NCBI RefSeq assembly: GCF_029868385.1
Contig: NZ_JARWNX010000047.1
Location: forward strand, 62,001 to 126,000
Length of the DNA stretch: 64,000 bases
DNA from: Nocardia cyriacigeorgica
Lineage (GTDB): Bacteria > Actinomycetota > Actinomycetes > Mycobacteriales > Mycobacteriaceae
Direction: 5' to 3'
In this document: in pieces, positions 44,323 to 51,704 of the stretch
Numbering within the stretch: position 1 is the first letter of the stretch
Layout: every line of letters starts with the position of its first letter
Notes under the pieces: generated by a model
The model's database searches: none
What the model saw: only the letters and a program-made list of their open reading frames with translations
Told to the model about the DNA's origin: nothing
Position numbers and translations under genes: made by a program

Positions 44323-44417
44323 GCCACACGGTTCGCCCGTGACGAACGCGCGGATCGGGTGTCGATCAGAGTGCGGGACCGAATCCGCTGTATCCCAAAG
44401 GAATCAGGAGGAACACC

Positions 44418-44903
44418 ATGACCGCCACCACCGAGAAGAGCACCACCAACAACACCGCGACCGAGGCGAGCGGCGCCGAGAAGACCACGGTGAAAAAGGA
44501 ACACGCGCTGGTCAGCGAGCTCGGCACCACCACCATCTCCGACATCGTGGTGCAGAAGGTCGCCGGTCTGGCCGCCCGCGAGGTACGCGGCGTGCACAAC
44601 CTCGGCGGTAGCGCCGCCCGCGCCTTCGGCACCCTCCGCGACCGCATCCCCGGCGCCTCCGCCAGTATCGGACAGGGTGTTTCGGTCGAGGTCGGCGAGA
44701 CACAGGCCGCCGTCGATCTGGAGATCGTCGTCGAATACGGCGTCGCCATCGCCGAGGTGGCGCGTGCGGTGCGCCGCAATGTGATCACCGCGATCGAGCA
44801 GATGACCGCGCTGCACGTGGTCGAGGTCAATATCAATGTCAACGATGTGTTCATCCCGGGTGACGACGATGACGAAGACGCGCCCACCGCGCGCGTGCAG
44901 TAG
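44418..44903 (+). CDS. Canonical Asp23/Gls24 envelope stress protein
   Basis: A 161-residue protein. A polar Thr-rich front precedes the full family domain: TISDIVVQKVAGLAAREVRGVHNLGG, GVSVEVGETQAAVDLEIVVEYGVAIAEVARAVRRNVITAIEQMTALHVVEVNINVNDVF. The tail is very acidic (DDDDEDAP). In firmicutes Asp23 is an abundant membrane-proximal protein tethered by AmaP under cell-wall stress. AGGAGG lies before the ATG at 44418. Confidence 0.92.
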   Translation: MTATTEKSTTNNTATEASGAEKTTVKKEHALVSELGTTTISDIVVQKVAGLAAREVRGVHNLGGSAARAFGTLRDRIPGASASIGQGVSVEVGETQAAVDLEIVVEYGVAIAEVARAVRRNVITAIEQMTALHVVEVNINVNDVFIPGDDDDEDAPTARVQ

Positions 44904-44936
44904 CCACCGACCGGATCCAGCGAAGAGGAGTCGATT

Positions 44937-45125
44937 GTGAACGCCACAACGATATGTCTGGCGATCGGTCTCGCGCTCGGATTCGCCGCCGCGTTCGGCG
45001 GATTCGGCGCGTTCCTGATCGTGCTGGTGTTCGCCGCGCTCGGTCTGGCGATCGGCCGATGGCTCGATGGCGAACTCGACCTCGCCGCGCTGGTCCGATC
45101 CGCCCAGGACAAGGGCAGGCGATGA
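44937..45125 (+). CDS. DUF2273-type small membrane protein
   Basis: A 62-residue protein with two close hydrophobic helices (ICLAIGLALGFAAAFGGFGAFLIVLVFAALGLAIGRWLDG). It matches the DUF2273 small membrane proteins found beside asp23 and amaP in many gram-positives. It overlaps the next gene by 4 bp. It likely forms part of the membrane anchor of the Asp23 layer. Confidence 0.85.
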   Translation: MNATTICLAIGLALGFAAAFGGFGAFLIVLVFAALGLAIGRWLDGELDLAALVRSAQDKGRR

Positions 45126-45448
45126 CGGCCGCCGCGGTCGGAGCCGAGCTGCCGGGGCGGACCACGGTCAGTGAACGGGCGGTGCGCCGGATCGCCGCGC
45201 ACGCCGCCCGCGAGGTGCCCGGCGTCGATCGCGGCGTCAAGGTCGAGGCCACCGTCTCCGGTGATCGGGCCGCGCTGGCCGTGCGGCTGCCGGTCCGCTA
45301 TCCGGAACCGGTGGGCCGGGTGACCGAGGACTGCCGCACCCATCTGCGTGCACGCACCGCCGAACTGACCGGGATCGGTATCTCCAGGGTCGACATCGTG
45401 GTCCCGGAGCTGACCACGGAAACCGTTGTCGCCGGGAGGGTCCGGTGA
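45122..45448 (+). CDS. Asp23/Gls24-like protein, paralogue C
   Basis: A 108-residue Asp23-type domain without extensions: TTVSERAVRRIAAHAAREVPGVDRGVKVEATVSGDRAALAVRLPVRYPEPV followed by TAELTGIGISRVDIVVPEL. It starts at an ATGA overlap with the DUF2273 gene and overlaps the next by 4 bp. The longer frame from 44954 is a shadow of the previous gene. Confidence 0.82.
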   Translation: MTAAAVGAELPGRTTVSERAVRRIAAHAAREVPGVDRGVKVEATVSGDRAALAVRLPVRYPEPVGRVTEDCRTHLRARTAELTGIGISRVDIVVPELTTETVVAGRVR

Positions 45449-45984
45449 TCCGCAGGCCGCGGCGCGCGTGGCCCGCCGTCGTCATCGCGGTGGTGGTGCT
45501 CGCGGCGTGCGTCGCGGTGACCGTGTCACTGGTGCAGCGACTGACCGACACACACGAGTACATCTCCTATGACAGCGTCGCCGGTGAGGTGCACGGCATC
45601 ACCTGGAACGAGCTGCCGGTACTGATCGGCGGGGTCGTGGCATTGGCCATCGGGGTGGTGCTGCTGGTGATCGCGTTGCTGCCGGGGCGTGCGAAGGTGT
45701 TGCCGCTGACCGGCCACGAGGACGGTATGGAGGCGGGAGTGAGCCGGTCGGGTCTGCGAACTCTGTTGCGTACCAGCGCTACCGGGGTCGATGGGGTGAC
45801 CTCCGCGCGGGTAAAGGTGCGCCGCGACGTCGTCACCGTGGTCGCGCGCACCGATCGGCACGACAGCGCCGGGCTGGCCGATACGATCTGCGACACCGTC
45901 ACCGGCCGGGTGCAACAGGTCGGCCACCCGGTGAAGCGGGTGAAGGCGAAGCTGCACGGACCCAAAGCCGGAGGCCCTCGATGA
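45445..45984 (+). CDS. DUF6286-like membrane protein
   Basis: A 179-residue protein with two helices (AWPAVVIAVVVLAACVAVTVSLV and LPVLIGGVVALAIGVVLLVIALLPG) and a soluble carboxy-terminal domain (GLRTLLRTSATGVDGVTSARVKVRRDVVTVVARTDRHDSAGLADTICDTV) that itself recalls an Asp23-like fold. The GTG at 45445 overlaps the preceding stop. It resembles AmaP in layout (two helices, then a Gls24-like domain). Confidence 0.75.
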   Translation: MIRRPRRAWPAVVIAVVVLAACVAVTVSLVQRLTDTHEYISYDSVAGEVHGITWNELPVLIGGVVALAIGVVLLVIALLPGRAKVLPLTGHEDGMEAGVSRSGLRTLLRTSATGVDGVTSARVKVRRDVVTVVARTDRHDSAGLADTICDTVTGRVQQVGHPVKRVKAKLHGPKAGGPR

Positions 45985-46556
45985 GCAAGGTGAATCGGCC
46001 CGCAGGTGTGAACCGGACGCTGATCGGCCTGACCGGGGTGATCCTGCTCGCGGCCGGTGCGTACGCCCTGGCCGCCCACTTCGGGCAGCTGGGGTGGGTG
46101 GACCGCGAATCGGCGCTGGTCCCGGGCACCGCTGCCCCGCCGACCTGGGTGTTCTGGGCGGTGATCGCCGGTGCGGTGGTGCTCGGCCTGCTGTGCTTGC
46201 GCTGGCTGCTCGCCCAGATCTTCCGGATGCCGAAGTCGCAGTCGTGGCGATTCGAGGCCGATCCGACCGCAGGGAAGACGGTCATGGCGTCATCGACGGC
46301 GGCCGCCCCGGTGGCCGCGGATATCGCCGCCTTCGATGATGTGCGCTCGGCCTCGGCGTGGCTGACCGGGACCCGGTGGGCGCCGGAGTTGCACCTGACC
46401 GTCACCGTGCAACCACATGCCGATGTGGGGTCGCTGCGCGGACGTATTCTCGACGAGGCCGTACCCCGGCTGCGGCAGGCGCTCGAAGTCGAGACCATCC
46501 CGGTGACGTTGGAGTTGAGCTTCGCCGACGCCGGTAAACGTCCACAGTTGCGTTGA
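45981..46556 (+). CDS. AmaP-like alkaline-shock membrane anchor
   Basis: A 191-residue protein with two helices (RTLIGLTGVILLAAGAYALAAHFG and VFWAVIAGAVVLGLLCLRWLLAQIF) enclosing a short extracytoplasmic loop, and a cytosolic carboxy-terminal domain that ends in an Asp23-like beta-helix pattern. This is the AmaP layout, whose role is to hold Asp23 at the membrane. It is the last gene of the sigma-led operon; a 102-bp gap follows. Confidence 0.78.
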   Translation: MSKVNRPAGVNRTLIGLTGVILLAAGAYALAAHFGQLGWVDRESALVPGTAAPPTWVFWAVIAGAVVLGLLCLRWLLAQIFRMPKSQSWRFEADPTAGKTVMASSTAAAPVAADIAAFDDVRSASAWLTGTRWAPELHLTVTVQPHADVGSLRGRILDEAVPRLRQALEVETIPVTLELSFADAGKRPQLR

Positions 46557-46658
46557 TCTGGTTCGCAGATCGAGTCGTGCAGCCACCCTGTGTCGTGCCA
46601 CGAACCGCGCCCGATAGCCTGACGATATGACGAGTTCGGCAAGGAGGCGACGGCCGCG

Positions 46659-47402
46659 ATGAGCATGGACTGGCACGCCCGTCCCGGCCGGATCGCGGTA
46701 CTCACCGGCGCGGGCATCTCCACCGATTCCGGGATTCCGGACTTCCGTGGCCCGCGCGGGGTCTGGACGAAGGATCCGATCGCCGAACTGCTGTCGACCT
46801 ACGACAACTACCTCGCCGACCCCGAACTGCGCGAACGTTCCTGGCTGGCCCGCCGCGACAATCCGGCCTGGCAGGCTCGGCCCAATGCCGCGCACACCGC
46901 GCTGGTCGAACTCGACCGTGCCCGCACGGTCACGATCATCACCCAGAACGTGGACCGCCTGCATCAGCGGGCTGGTTCGCCGCCGGGCGGGGTGATCGAG
47001 ATCCACGGCAACATGTTCGACGTGGTCTGCGTCGACTGCGATTACCGCTCCACGATGGCGGCGACGCTCGAACGGGTCGCGGCGGGCGAGGTCGACCCGC
47101 CGTGCCCGGACTGCGGCGGCATCCTCAAAGCGGGCACCGTGATGTTCGGGCAGGCCATGGACCCGCGCACCATGCTGAAGGCGACCATCACCGCCGAATC
47201 CAGCGATCTGTTCCTCGCGGTCGGGACCTCGCTCCAGGTCGAACCCGCGGCCTCGCTCTGCGCGCTCGCGGTGGACAACGGGGCCGACCTCGTCATCGTC
47301 AATGCCGAGCCGACGCCATACGACCGCCTCGCCACCGAGGTCATCCGCGAACCCATCGGCATCGCACTGCCCGAACTCGTCGCGCGCATTCTCGGCTACT
47401 AG
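46659..47402 (+). CDS. cobB: NAD-dependent protein deacylase, sirtuin
   Basis: A 247-residue Sir2 protein. NAD-binding motifs are LTGAGISTDSGIPDFRG and TQNVDRLHQRAG, and the catalytic histidine is in IEIHGNMFDVVC. The zinc cysteines appear as VCVDC and PPCPDCGG, and GTSLQVEPA completes the site. It removes acyl groups from lysines, releasing nicotinamide. AGGAGG lies 11 nt before the ATG at 46659. It has no evident link to the Asp23 operon upstream. Confidence 0.93.
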   Translation: MSMDWHARPGRIAVLTGAGISTDSGIPDFRGPRGVWTKDPIAELLSTYDNYLADPELRERSWLARRDNPAWQARPNAAHTALVELDRARTVTIITQNVDRLHQRAGSPPGGVIEIHGNMFDVVCVDCDYRSTMAATLERVAAGEVDPPCPDCGGILKAGTVMFGQAMDPRTMLKATITAESSDLFLAVGTSLQVEPAASLCALAVDNGADLVIVNAEPTPYDRLATEVIREPIGIALPELVARILGY

Positions 47403-47543
47403 CGACCGGATCGCGTTCTACACTGGTGGTGCTCAGTGCTGTTGCGTGGAAAGCGTTGGTGCGGACGCCATTTGGCTGATTTCCGCTGCCGGCCCGGTTC
47501 TGAATCCACGAGCTGAGTGCTTGTCGATCGTCTTGGTTTCGAA

Positions 47544-47565
47544 GCATGCGCGCATGCGCGCATGC
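47544..47565. repeat. Tandem palindromic repeat (GCATGCGC)2-GCATGC
   Basis: Three GCATGC palindromes joined by GC give a 22-bp, fully self-complementary block in the 208-bp stretch between the sirtuin and the lysin-like gene, 46 bp before the GTG of the latter. It can form a hairpin or cruciform. No function is known to me. Confidence 0.6.
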
Positions 47566-47610
47566 CGCCAGCTGGACCCGCCATGCCGTATCTCTCGAGG
47601 AGACGAAACA

Positions 47611-48810
47611 GTGTCTACCGCTGTCGATTTCGCCGCACGTCTGATCGATCCCCGCGCCATCGCCGAGGCGGGCCACAGTGCCGTGCTCGCCTATGTATCG
47701 CCGTCGCGACCCGGCTCCGACTTCGGCGCCAAACCGATCACCAGATCCTATGCCGATGAACTCAGGAATACCGGTCTCCAGGTGGTATCCATCTGGCAGT
47801 ACGGCAAACCCGGCCATCCGAGCGCGCCCTCGGATTGGACCACCGGCTACGACGGCGGCCATCGCATGGGCCTGGATGCCCGCAACGGCCACTTCGCCGC
47901 GGGCGGGCCAGGATACTGCCCGATCTTCTTCGCCGTGGACGAGGACATCTCGCTCGGCCAATGGAACGAGGTCGCCGTGCACTTCTTTCGTGGCGTCAAC
48001 GATGCCATCGGCCGGGAATGGACCGGGATCTACGGACATTCCCGCGTCTGTGCGTGGGCGATCGAAGACGATGTCATCGGACGGACCTCCGAGGGTAAAC
48101 GCTGGGCCTGGCAGACGAGGGCATGGAGCGGAGACCGGCTCGACACCCCGGAAGTCGTTCTCTACCAGCACATCATCGATACTCCGAGTAGTCCGGGCCC
48201 GAAGATCGACGGCACCTCGGTGGATGTGAACGACATTCTCGCCGCCGACTACGGCCAATGGTCGATCGACCGGACACCGCGTGTGGTGAAACCCGCCTAC
48301 ACCGAAATCGAACTCATGGGCAATTCGCGTAGTCCACGCGGCGGCGCGCGGATCACCAACTTCCTGCTGCACACCCAGGAGGGCAACGGTAGCGCCGAAT
48401 CTCTCGCCGGATATCTGAACAATCCGAACAACGGCGTCTCCTACCATTACACCCTGCGCGAGGGCATCCTCTGCGATGTGGTCGACACCGATTACGCCTC
48501 CTGGTCGGTGCTCGACGCCAACAGCCACACCATCAACCTGTGTTTCGCCGGTTCCCGAGCGGCCTGGTCACGCGAGCAGTGGCTTGCCATCGATCACGAT
48601 CTGCGGGTCGCCGCCTACATCGCGGTGCAGGATTGTCGCAAATACGGTGTCAGCACGGAGGTGATCGCCCCGCCGTACCGTTTGGCCGACGGCATCTCCG
48701 ACCATCACTACGTCACCGTTCAGCTCGGTATCGGCAGCCACACCGATGTGGGACCGAACTTCCCCTGGGATGTGTTCGCGCAGTACGTGAACGAGTACAC
48801 GAGCATCTGA
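47611..48810 (+). CDS. DUF1906 glycoside-hydrolase-like / N-acetylmuramoyl-L-alanine amidase fusion
   Basis: A 399-residue two-domain protein. The first ~210 residues form a DUF1906 (Rv2525c-like, TIM-barrel) domain: DELRNTGLQVVSIWQYG, GHFAAGGPGYCPIFFAVDEDI and WTGIYGHSRVC. The second half is a PGRP/amidase_2 domain with zinc histidines in TNFLLHTQEGNG, VSYHYTLREG and GSHTDVGPNFPWD. No signal peptide is present, as in phage endolysins. The GTG at 47611 follows GAGGAG. It probably cleaves peptidoglycan; a cargo for non-classical export or prophage ancestry are both possible. Confidence 0.87.
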   Translation: MSTAVDFAARLIDPRAIAEAGHSAVLAYVSPSRPGSDFGAKPITRSYADELRNTGLQVVSIWQYGKPGHPSAPSDWTTGYDGGHRMGLDARNGHFAAGGPGYCPIFFAVDEDISLGQWNEVAVHFFRGVNDAIGREWTGIYGHSRVCAWAIEDDVIGRTSEGKRWAWQTRAWSGDRLDTPEVVLYQHIIDTPSSPGPKIDGTSVDVNDILAADYGQWSIDRTPRVVKPAYTEIELMGNSRSPRGGARITNFLLHTQEGNGSAESLAGYLNNPNNGVSYHYTLREGILCDVVDTDYASWSVLDANSHTINLCFAGSRAAWSREQWLAIDHDLRVAAYIAVQDCRKYGVSTEVIAPPYRLADGISDHHYVTVQLGIGSHTDVGPNFPWDVFAQYVNEYTSI

Positions 48811-48811
48811 C

Positions 48812-48862
48812 CCGAACCGGACCGGCCGTGCCCCGGCGGGTGGGGTGGCCGGTCCGGTTCGG
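48812..48862. terminator. Bidirectional terminator, 16-bp perfect stem
   Basis: CCGAACCGGACCGGCC pairs with GGCCGGTCCGGTTCGG across an 18-nt loop, filling the 54-bp gap between the convergent lysin-like and AraC genes. It should stop transcription from both sides. Confidence 0.75.
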
Positions 48863-48864
48863 CA

Positions 48865-49812
48865 TCAACCGCCGCGGACGCTGCTCGGCTTCGCGCCGAA
48901 GCGGTGCCGGAACGCGGTGCTGAAACTGCTGACGGAGCCGAAGCCGAGGCTCAGTGCGATATCGGTGATGCTGATGTGCCGATAGGCCGGGCTCCGCAGC
49001 CGCGCGTACGCGATCTGGAGCCGCTCTTCTCTGATGAGTTCACGCGGTGTGGTGCCCGCCTGCTGCAACGCCAGCTGGATCTGGCGTACGGACCAGCCGA
49101 GCGCACGGGCGATCGCCGCCGTGGCCAGGTCGGGGTCCTCGGCATGTCGACGGATATGGCGGCGTACGGTCTGCTCGATCTCGGCGAGATTCCCGGGCCC
49201 GGTGGGTGATTCACCGAGGATCAGCATGCAGATCAGATCCACGAGTCGCTCGGAGACGGCATCGAATTGGGTCGCCGAGAGGGTTGCCGCCTCGCCGTAC
49301 AGGCCGGTCGCCAGGTCGGCGGCCACTCTGCCGAGGCCGACGGTCAGATCGAGCGGCCGACCAGGGGGTTCGATGTGGTTGAGTCGGTGCCGGATCTCGC
49401 GGCGCGGAATGGTCACGATCAACCCGTGGCTACCGCCGTGTACACCCATCCGCAGCGGTTGGTCGATGGTCACCAGACTGCTCGCCCCCGGTGTGAGCGC
49501 GAGGCCGGTGTCGTCCTGGCGGAGGTCGAATTGCCCGGTGAGCGGAAGCACGAGGCGGTAGTCGTCATCGGGATCGAGCAGGATCTGCCGCCTGCCGCGT
49601 GAGTAGACGATCGGATCGGATTCCCATCCGACGATCTGATAGTTGTCGGTGCGGCGACGTCGCATCCGGCCGTAGAAATCGCCCGTGGACGGGAACTGAT
49701 ACGACAGCCTGCCCTGGAACGAGTCGACCAGCTGCGACCAGTAGTCGATCCGATTACGCGGATTCTCCACCTGGGCCGTGGCCGCCTCCTCGATGGGCGA
49801 CTCGTCCACCAT
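48865..49812 (-). CDS. AraC-family regulator, tandem copy 1
   Basis: A 315-residue regulator with an AraC_binding_2-type sensor domain (YSQLVDSFQGRLSYQF...VYSRGRRQILLDPDDDYRLVLPLTGQF). The carboxy-terminal double HTH is LATAAIARALGWSVRQIQLALQQAGTTPRELIREERL and ITDIALSLGFGSVSSFSTAFRHRFG. The start at 49812 is best supported by alignment with the upstream copy. It and the next gene are clear paralogues, nearly identical in the HTH part. The ligand and targets are unknown. Confidence 0.88.
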   Translation of the reverse strand: MVDESPIEEAATAQVENPRNRIDYWSQLVDSFQGRLSYQFPSTGDFYGRMRRRRTDNYQIVGWESDPIVYSRGRRQILLDPDDDYRLVLPLTGQFDLRQDDTGLALTPGASSLVTIDQPLRMGVHGGSHGLIVTIPRREIRHRLNHIEPPGRPLDLTVGLGRVAADLATGLYGEAATLSATQFDAVSERLVDLICMLILGESPTGPGNLAEIEQTVRRHIRRHAEDPDLATAAIARALGWSVRQIQLALQQAGTTPRELIREERLQIAYARLRSPAYRHISITDIALSLGFGSVSSFSTAFRHRFGAKPSSVRGG

Positions 49813-49952
49813 CACAACGTCCCCGATCTCTCGTCCTGCCCCCGCGGCGTGCCGCACCGGCTCGGAGCGAGGAAAGCGAGGACAAGTCGCTGAACTCGTG
49901 GCCGGTCGCGGCACCCAGAATATCGTCGGGTGGGCCTACGCGGCCCACTTCC

Positions 49953-50903
49953 TCACCGACCGCCGCGCACGCTGCTCGGTGTCGCGCCGAAGCGGTGCCG
50001 GAAGGCGGTGCTGAAACTGCTGACGGAGCCGAAGCCGAGGCCGAGGGCGATATCGGTGATGCTGGTGTGTCGATAGGCCGGGCTCCGCAGCCGGGTGTAG
50101 GCGATCTGGAGCCGCTCTTCTCTGATGAGTTCGCGGGGCGTGGTGCCTGCCTGCTGGAGCGCGAGCTGCACCTGCCGTATCGACCAGCCGAGACTGTTGG
50201 CGATCATCGCACTGGTCAATTCGGGGTTTCCGGCATTGCGGCGGATGTATTGCCGGATGGTGGTTTCCACTTCACCGAGGTGGGTCGCCGCCGGTGCGTC
50301 GCCGAGCAGAAGCATGCAGATCAGATCCACGACCCGCTCGGAGACGGCATCGAACTGCGGTGCGGTGAGTACCGAAGCCTCCTCGTACAGCCCGGTCAGG
50401 AGGTCTTTGGCCATCCGGCCCAACCCGGTGGTCAGATCCAGCGGTCCGGCGGGCGGATCGGCGCGGTTGAGTCGGTGCTGGATCTCGCGGCGCGGAATGG
50501 TCATGATGAGTCCGTGGCTGCGGCTGCTCGCGCTGAATGCCATCGGGCGATTGACGGTCACCAGGCCACTCATGCCGGGTGCCAGCGAACCGCAGCCTTC
50601 GTCGCTCCGTACCGTGAACTGTCCGGTGAGGGGTACCACCAGCCGGTAGTCGTCATCGGGATCGGTGCGGACGTGCTTGGTGGCGCGGGTATAGACGATC
50701 GGGTCCGATTCGCGCCCGACGATCTGATAGTTGTCGGTGCGATGGCGCCGGATACGTCCATAGAAGTCGCTGGACGAGGAGAATCTGTAGCTCAGCTGTA
50801 GGCCCTGATACGAGTCGACCAGATCGGCCCAGTAGTCGACGCGCTCGCGAGGGTTGTCGACGTCTGCCGTCGACGCTGTCTCGACGACCGCCTCACCTAC
50901 CAT
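49953..50903 (-). CDS. AraC-family regulator, tandem copy 2
   Basis: A 316-residue paralogue of the downstream regulator with the same layout. The ATG at 50903 has GGGAG upstream; the much longer open frame to 51491 is not supported. The last ~110 residues differ from copy 1 at only a few positions and the DNA is almost as similar, while the sensor halves differ more, so the pair may read different ligands with a shared DNA specificity. An ACAGGTCC/GGACCTGT inverted repeat lies upstream (50929-50956). Confidence 0.88.
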   Translation of the reverse strand: MVGEAVVETASTADVDNPRERVDYWADLVDSYQGLQLSYRFSSSSDFYGRIRRHRTDNYQIVGRESDPIVYTRATKHVRTDPDDDYRLVVPLTGQFTVRSDEGCGSLAPGMSGLVTVNRPMAFSASSRSHGLIMTIPRREIQHRLNRADPPAGPLDLTTGLGRMAKDLLTGLYEEASVLTAPQFDAVSERVVDLICMLLLGDAPAATHLGEVETTIRQYIRRNAGNPELTSAMIANSLGWSIRQVQLALQQAGTTPRELIREERLQIAYTRLRSPAYRHTSITDIALGLGFGSVSSFSTAFRHRFGATPSSVRGGR

Positions 50904-51128
50904 CACAGACTCCCAGGTTTCGTGCCGTACAGGTCCCGGCCTCGGCTCGGACCTGTGGAGCGAGGATAAATCGTCTCCAGCGATCGCGTGGTCCAGTCGC
51001 GCGGGTTGGTTGTGCGCCCAGCGGCAAAGTTCGTGCGTTCGGTGACAACCGAGCCGCGCGGGGCGTGGATAGATTCTCGATTGTCCGGCGTCCGAAGGGC
51101 GACGAGGGTCGCGCGGTAGGGGTTGTGG

Positions 51129-51704
51129 ATGAGAATCATCAGTAGTAGGTGGCACTGTTTCGAATACACGCCGGTGGCCCCCGGGCCATGCGCGGTGGCG
51201 ATAGAACCGGATGTGGCGGGCGTGGCGCGGACCTTCCACGACTGCCTGCTGGTGCATCTGTATGTCGAGCCGGGCGAGCGCGACGCATCCGGAGATGTCG
51301 TGCGTTCGGTCCGGCTCCTGATGGCGCAGACCGGTGCGGCATATGTGGTCATCAGCGGATCGCCGGTGCTGCCGGACGGCGCGGACCGATCGGCGATGGA
51401 CGGTCCCGAAATGCTTGCCTATCTGGCGGATACGCTCGACCTCGTCGAGGAGATCGGTGAACGGCTCGAGGAGCGCGGCGAACGCGTGCATCTGCTGCCG
51501 TTCGGGTGGAGTCTGTATTGCGGTCGGGCCTGCTCGTTCGCGAGACCGTGTGAGGTCGCGCCCGAACTGAATCCGGCACGCAGACGTCCGCTGGCCTCGC
51601 CTACCCCGATCGGCGTGTCCGTGGCGCGGCCGTCGGGATGGGCGACGACGCGTTTGATGCCGCCGCGACGTCAGCCGATCGGGCCGAGCACGCGGTCGAG
51701 ATAG
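51129..51704 (+). CDS. Stand-alone archaeal-type threonyl-tRNA editing domain protein
   Basis: A 191-residue protein. Its layout follows the archaeal ThrRS amino-terminal editing domain (pfam tRNA-Thr_ED): MRIISSRWHCFEYTPV at the front, VHLYVEPGERDASGDVVRSV in place of the 'VxxYPYAHLS' block, and LPFGWSLYCGRACSFARPCE matching the 'xPFGWxxxFxxxxxGHP' end. No synthetase domain follows, so it would be a freestanding trans-editing factor, for example clearing Ser-tRNA(Thr). The ATG at 51129 fits the family start; a GTG two codons earlier also exists. The tail overlaps the convergent gene by 34 bp. Confidence 0.68.
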   Translation: MRIISSRWHCFEYTPVAPGPCAVAIEPDVAGVARTFHDCLLVHLYVEPGERDASGDVVRSVRLLMAQTGAAYVVISGSPVLPDGADRSAMDGPEMLAYLADTLDLVEEIGERLEERGERVHLLPFGWSLYCGRACSFARPCEVAPELNPARRRPLASPTPIGVSVARPSGWATTRLMPPRRQPIGPSTRSR

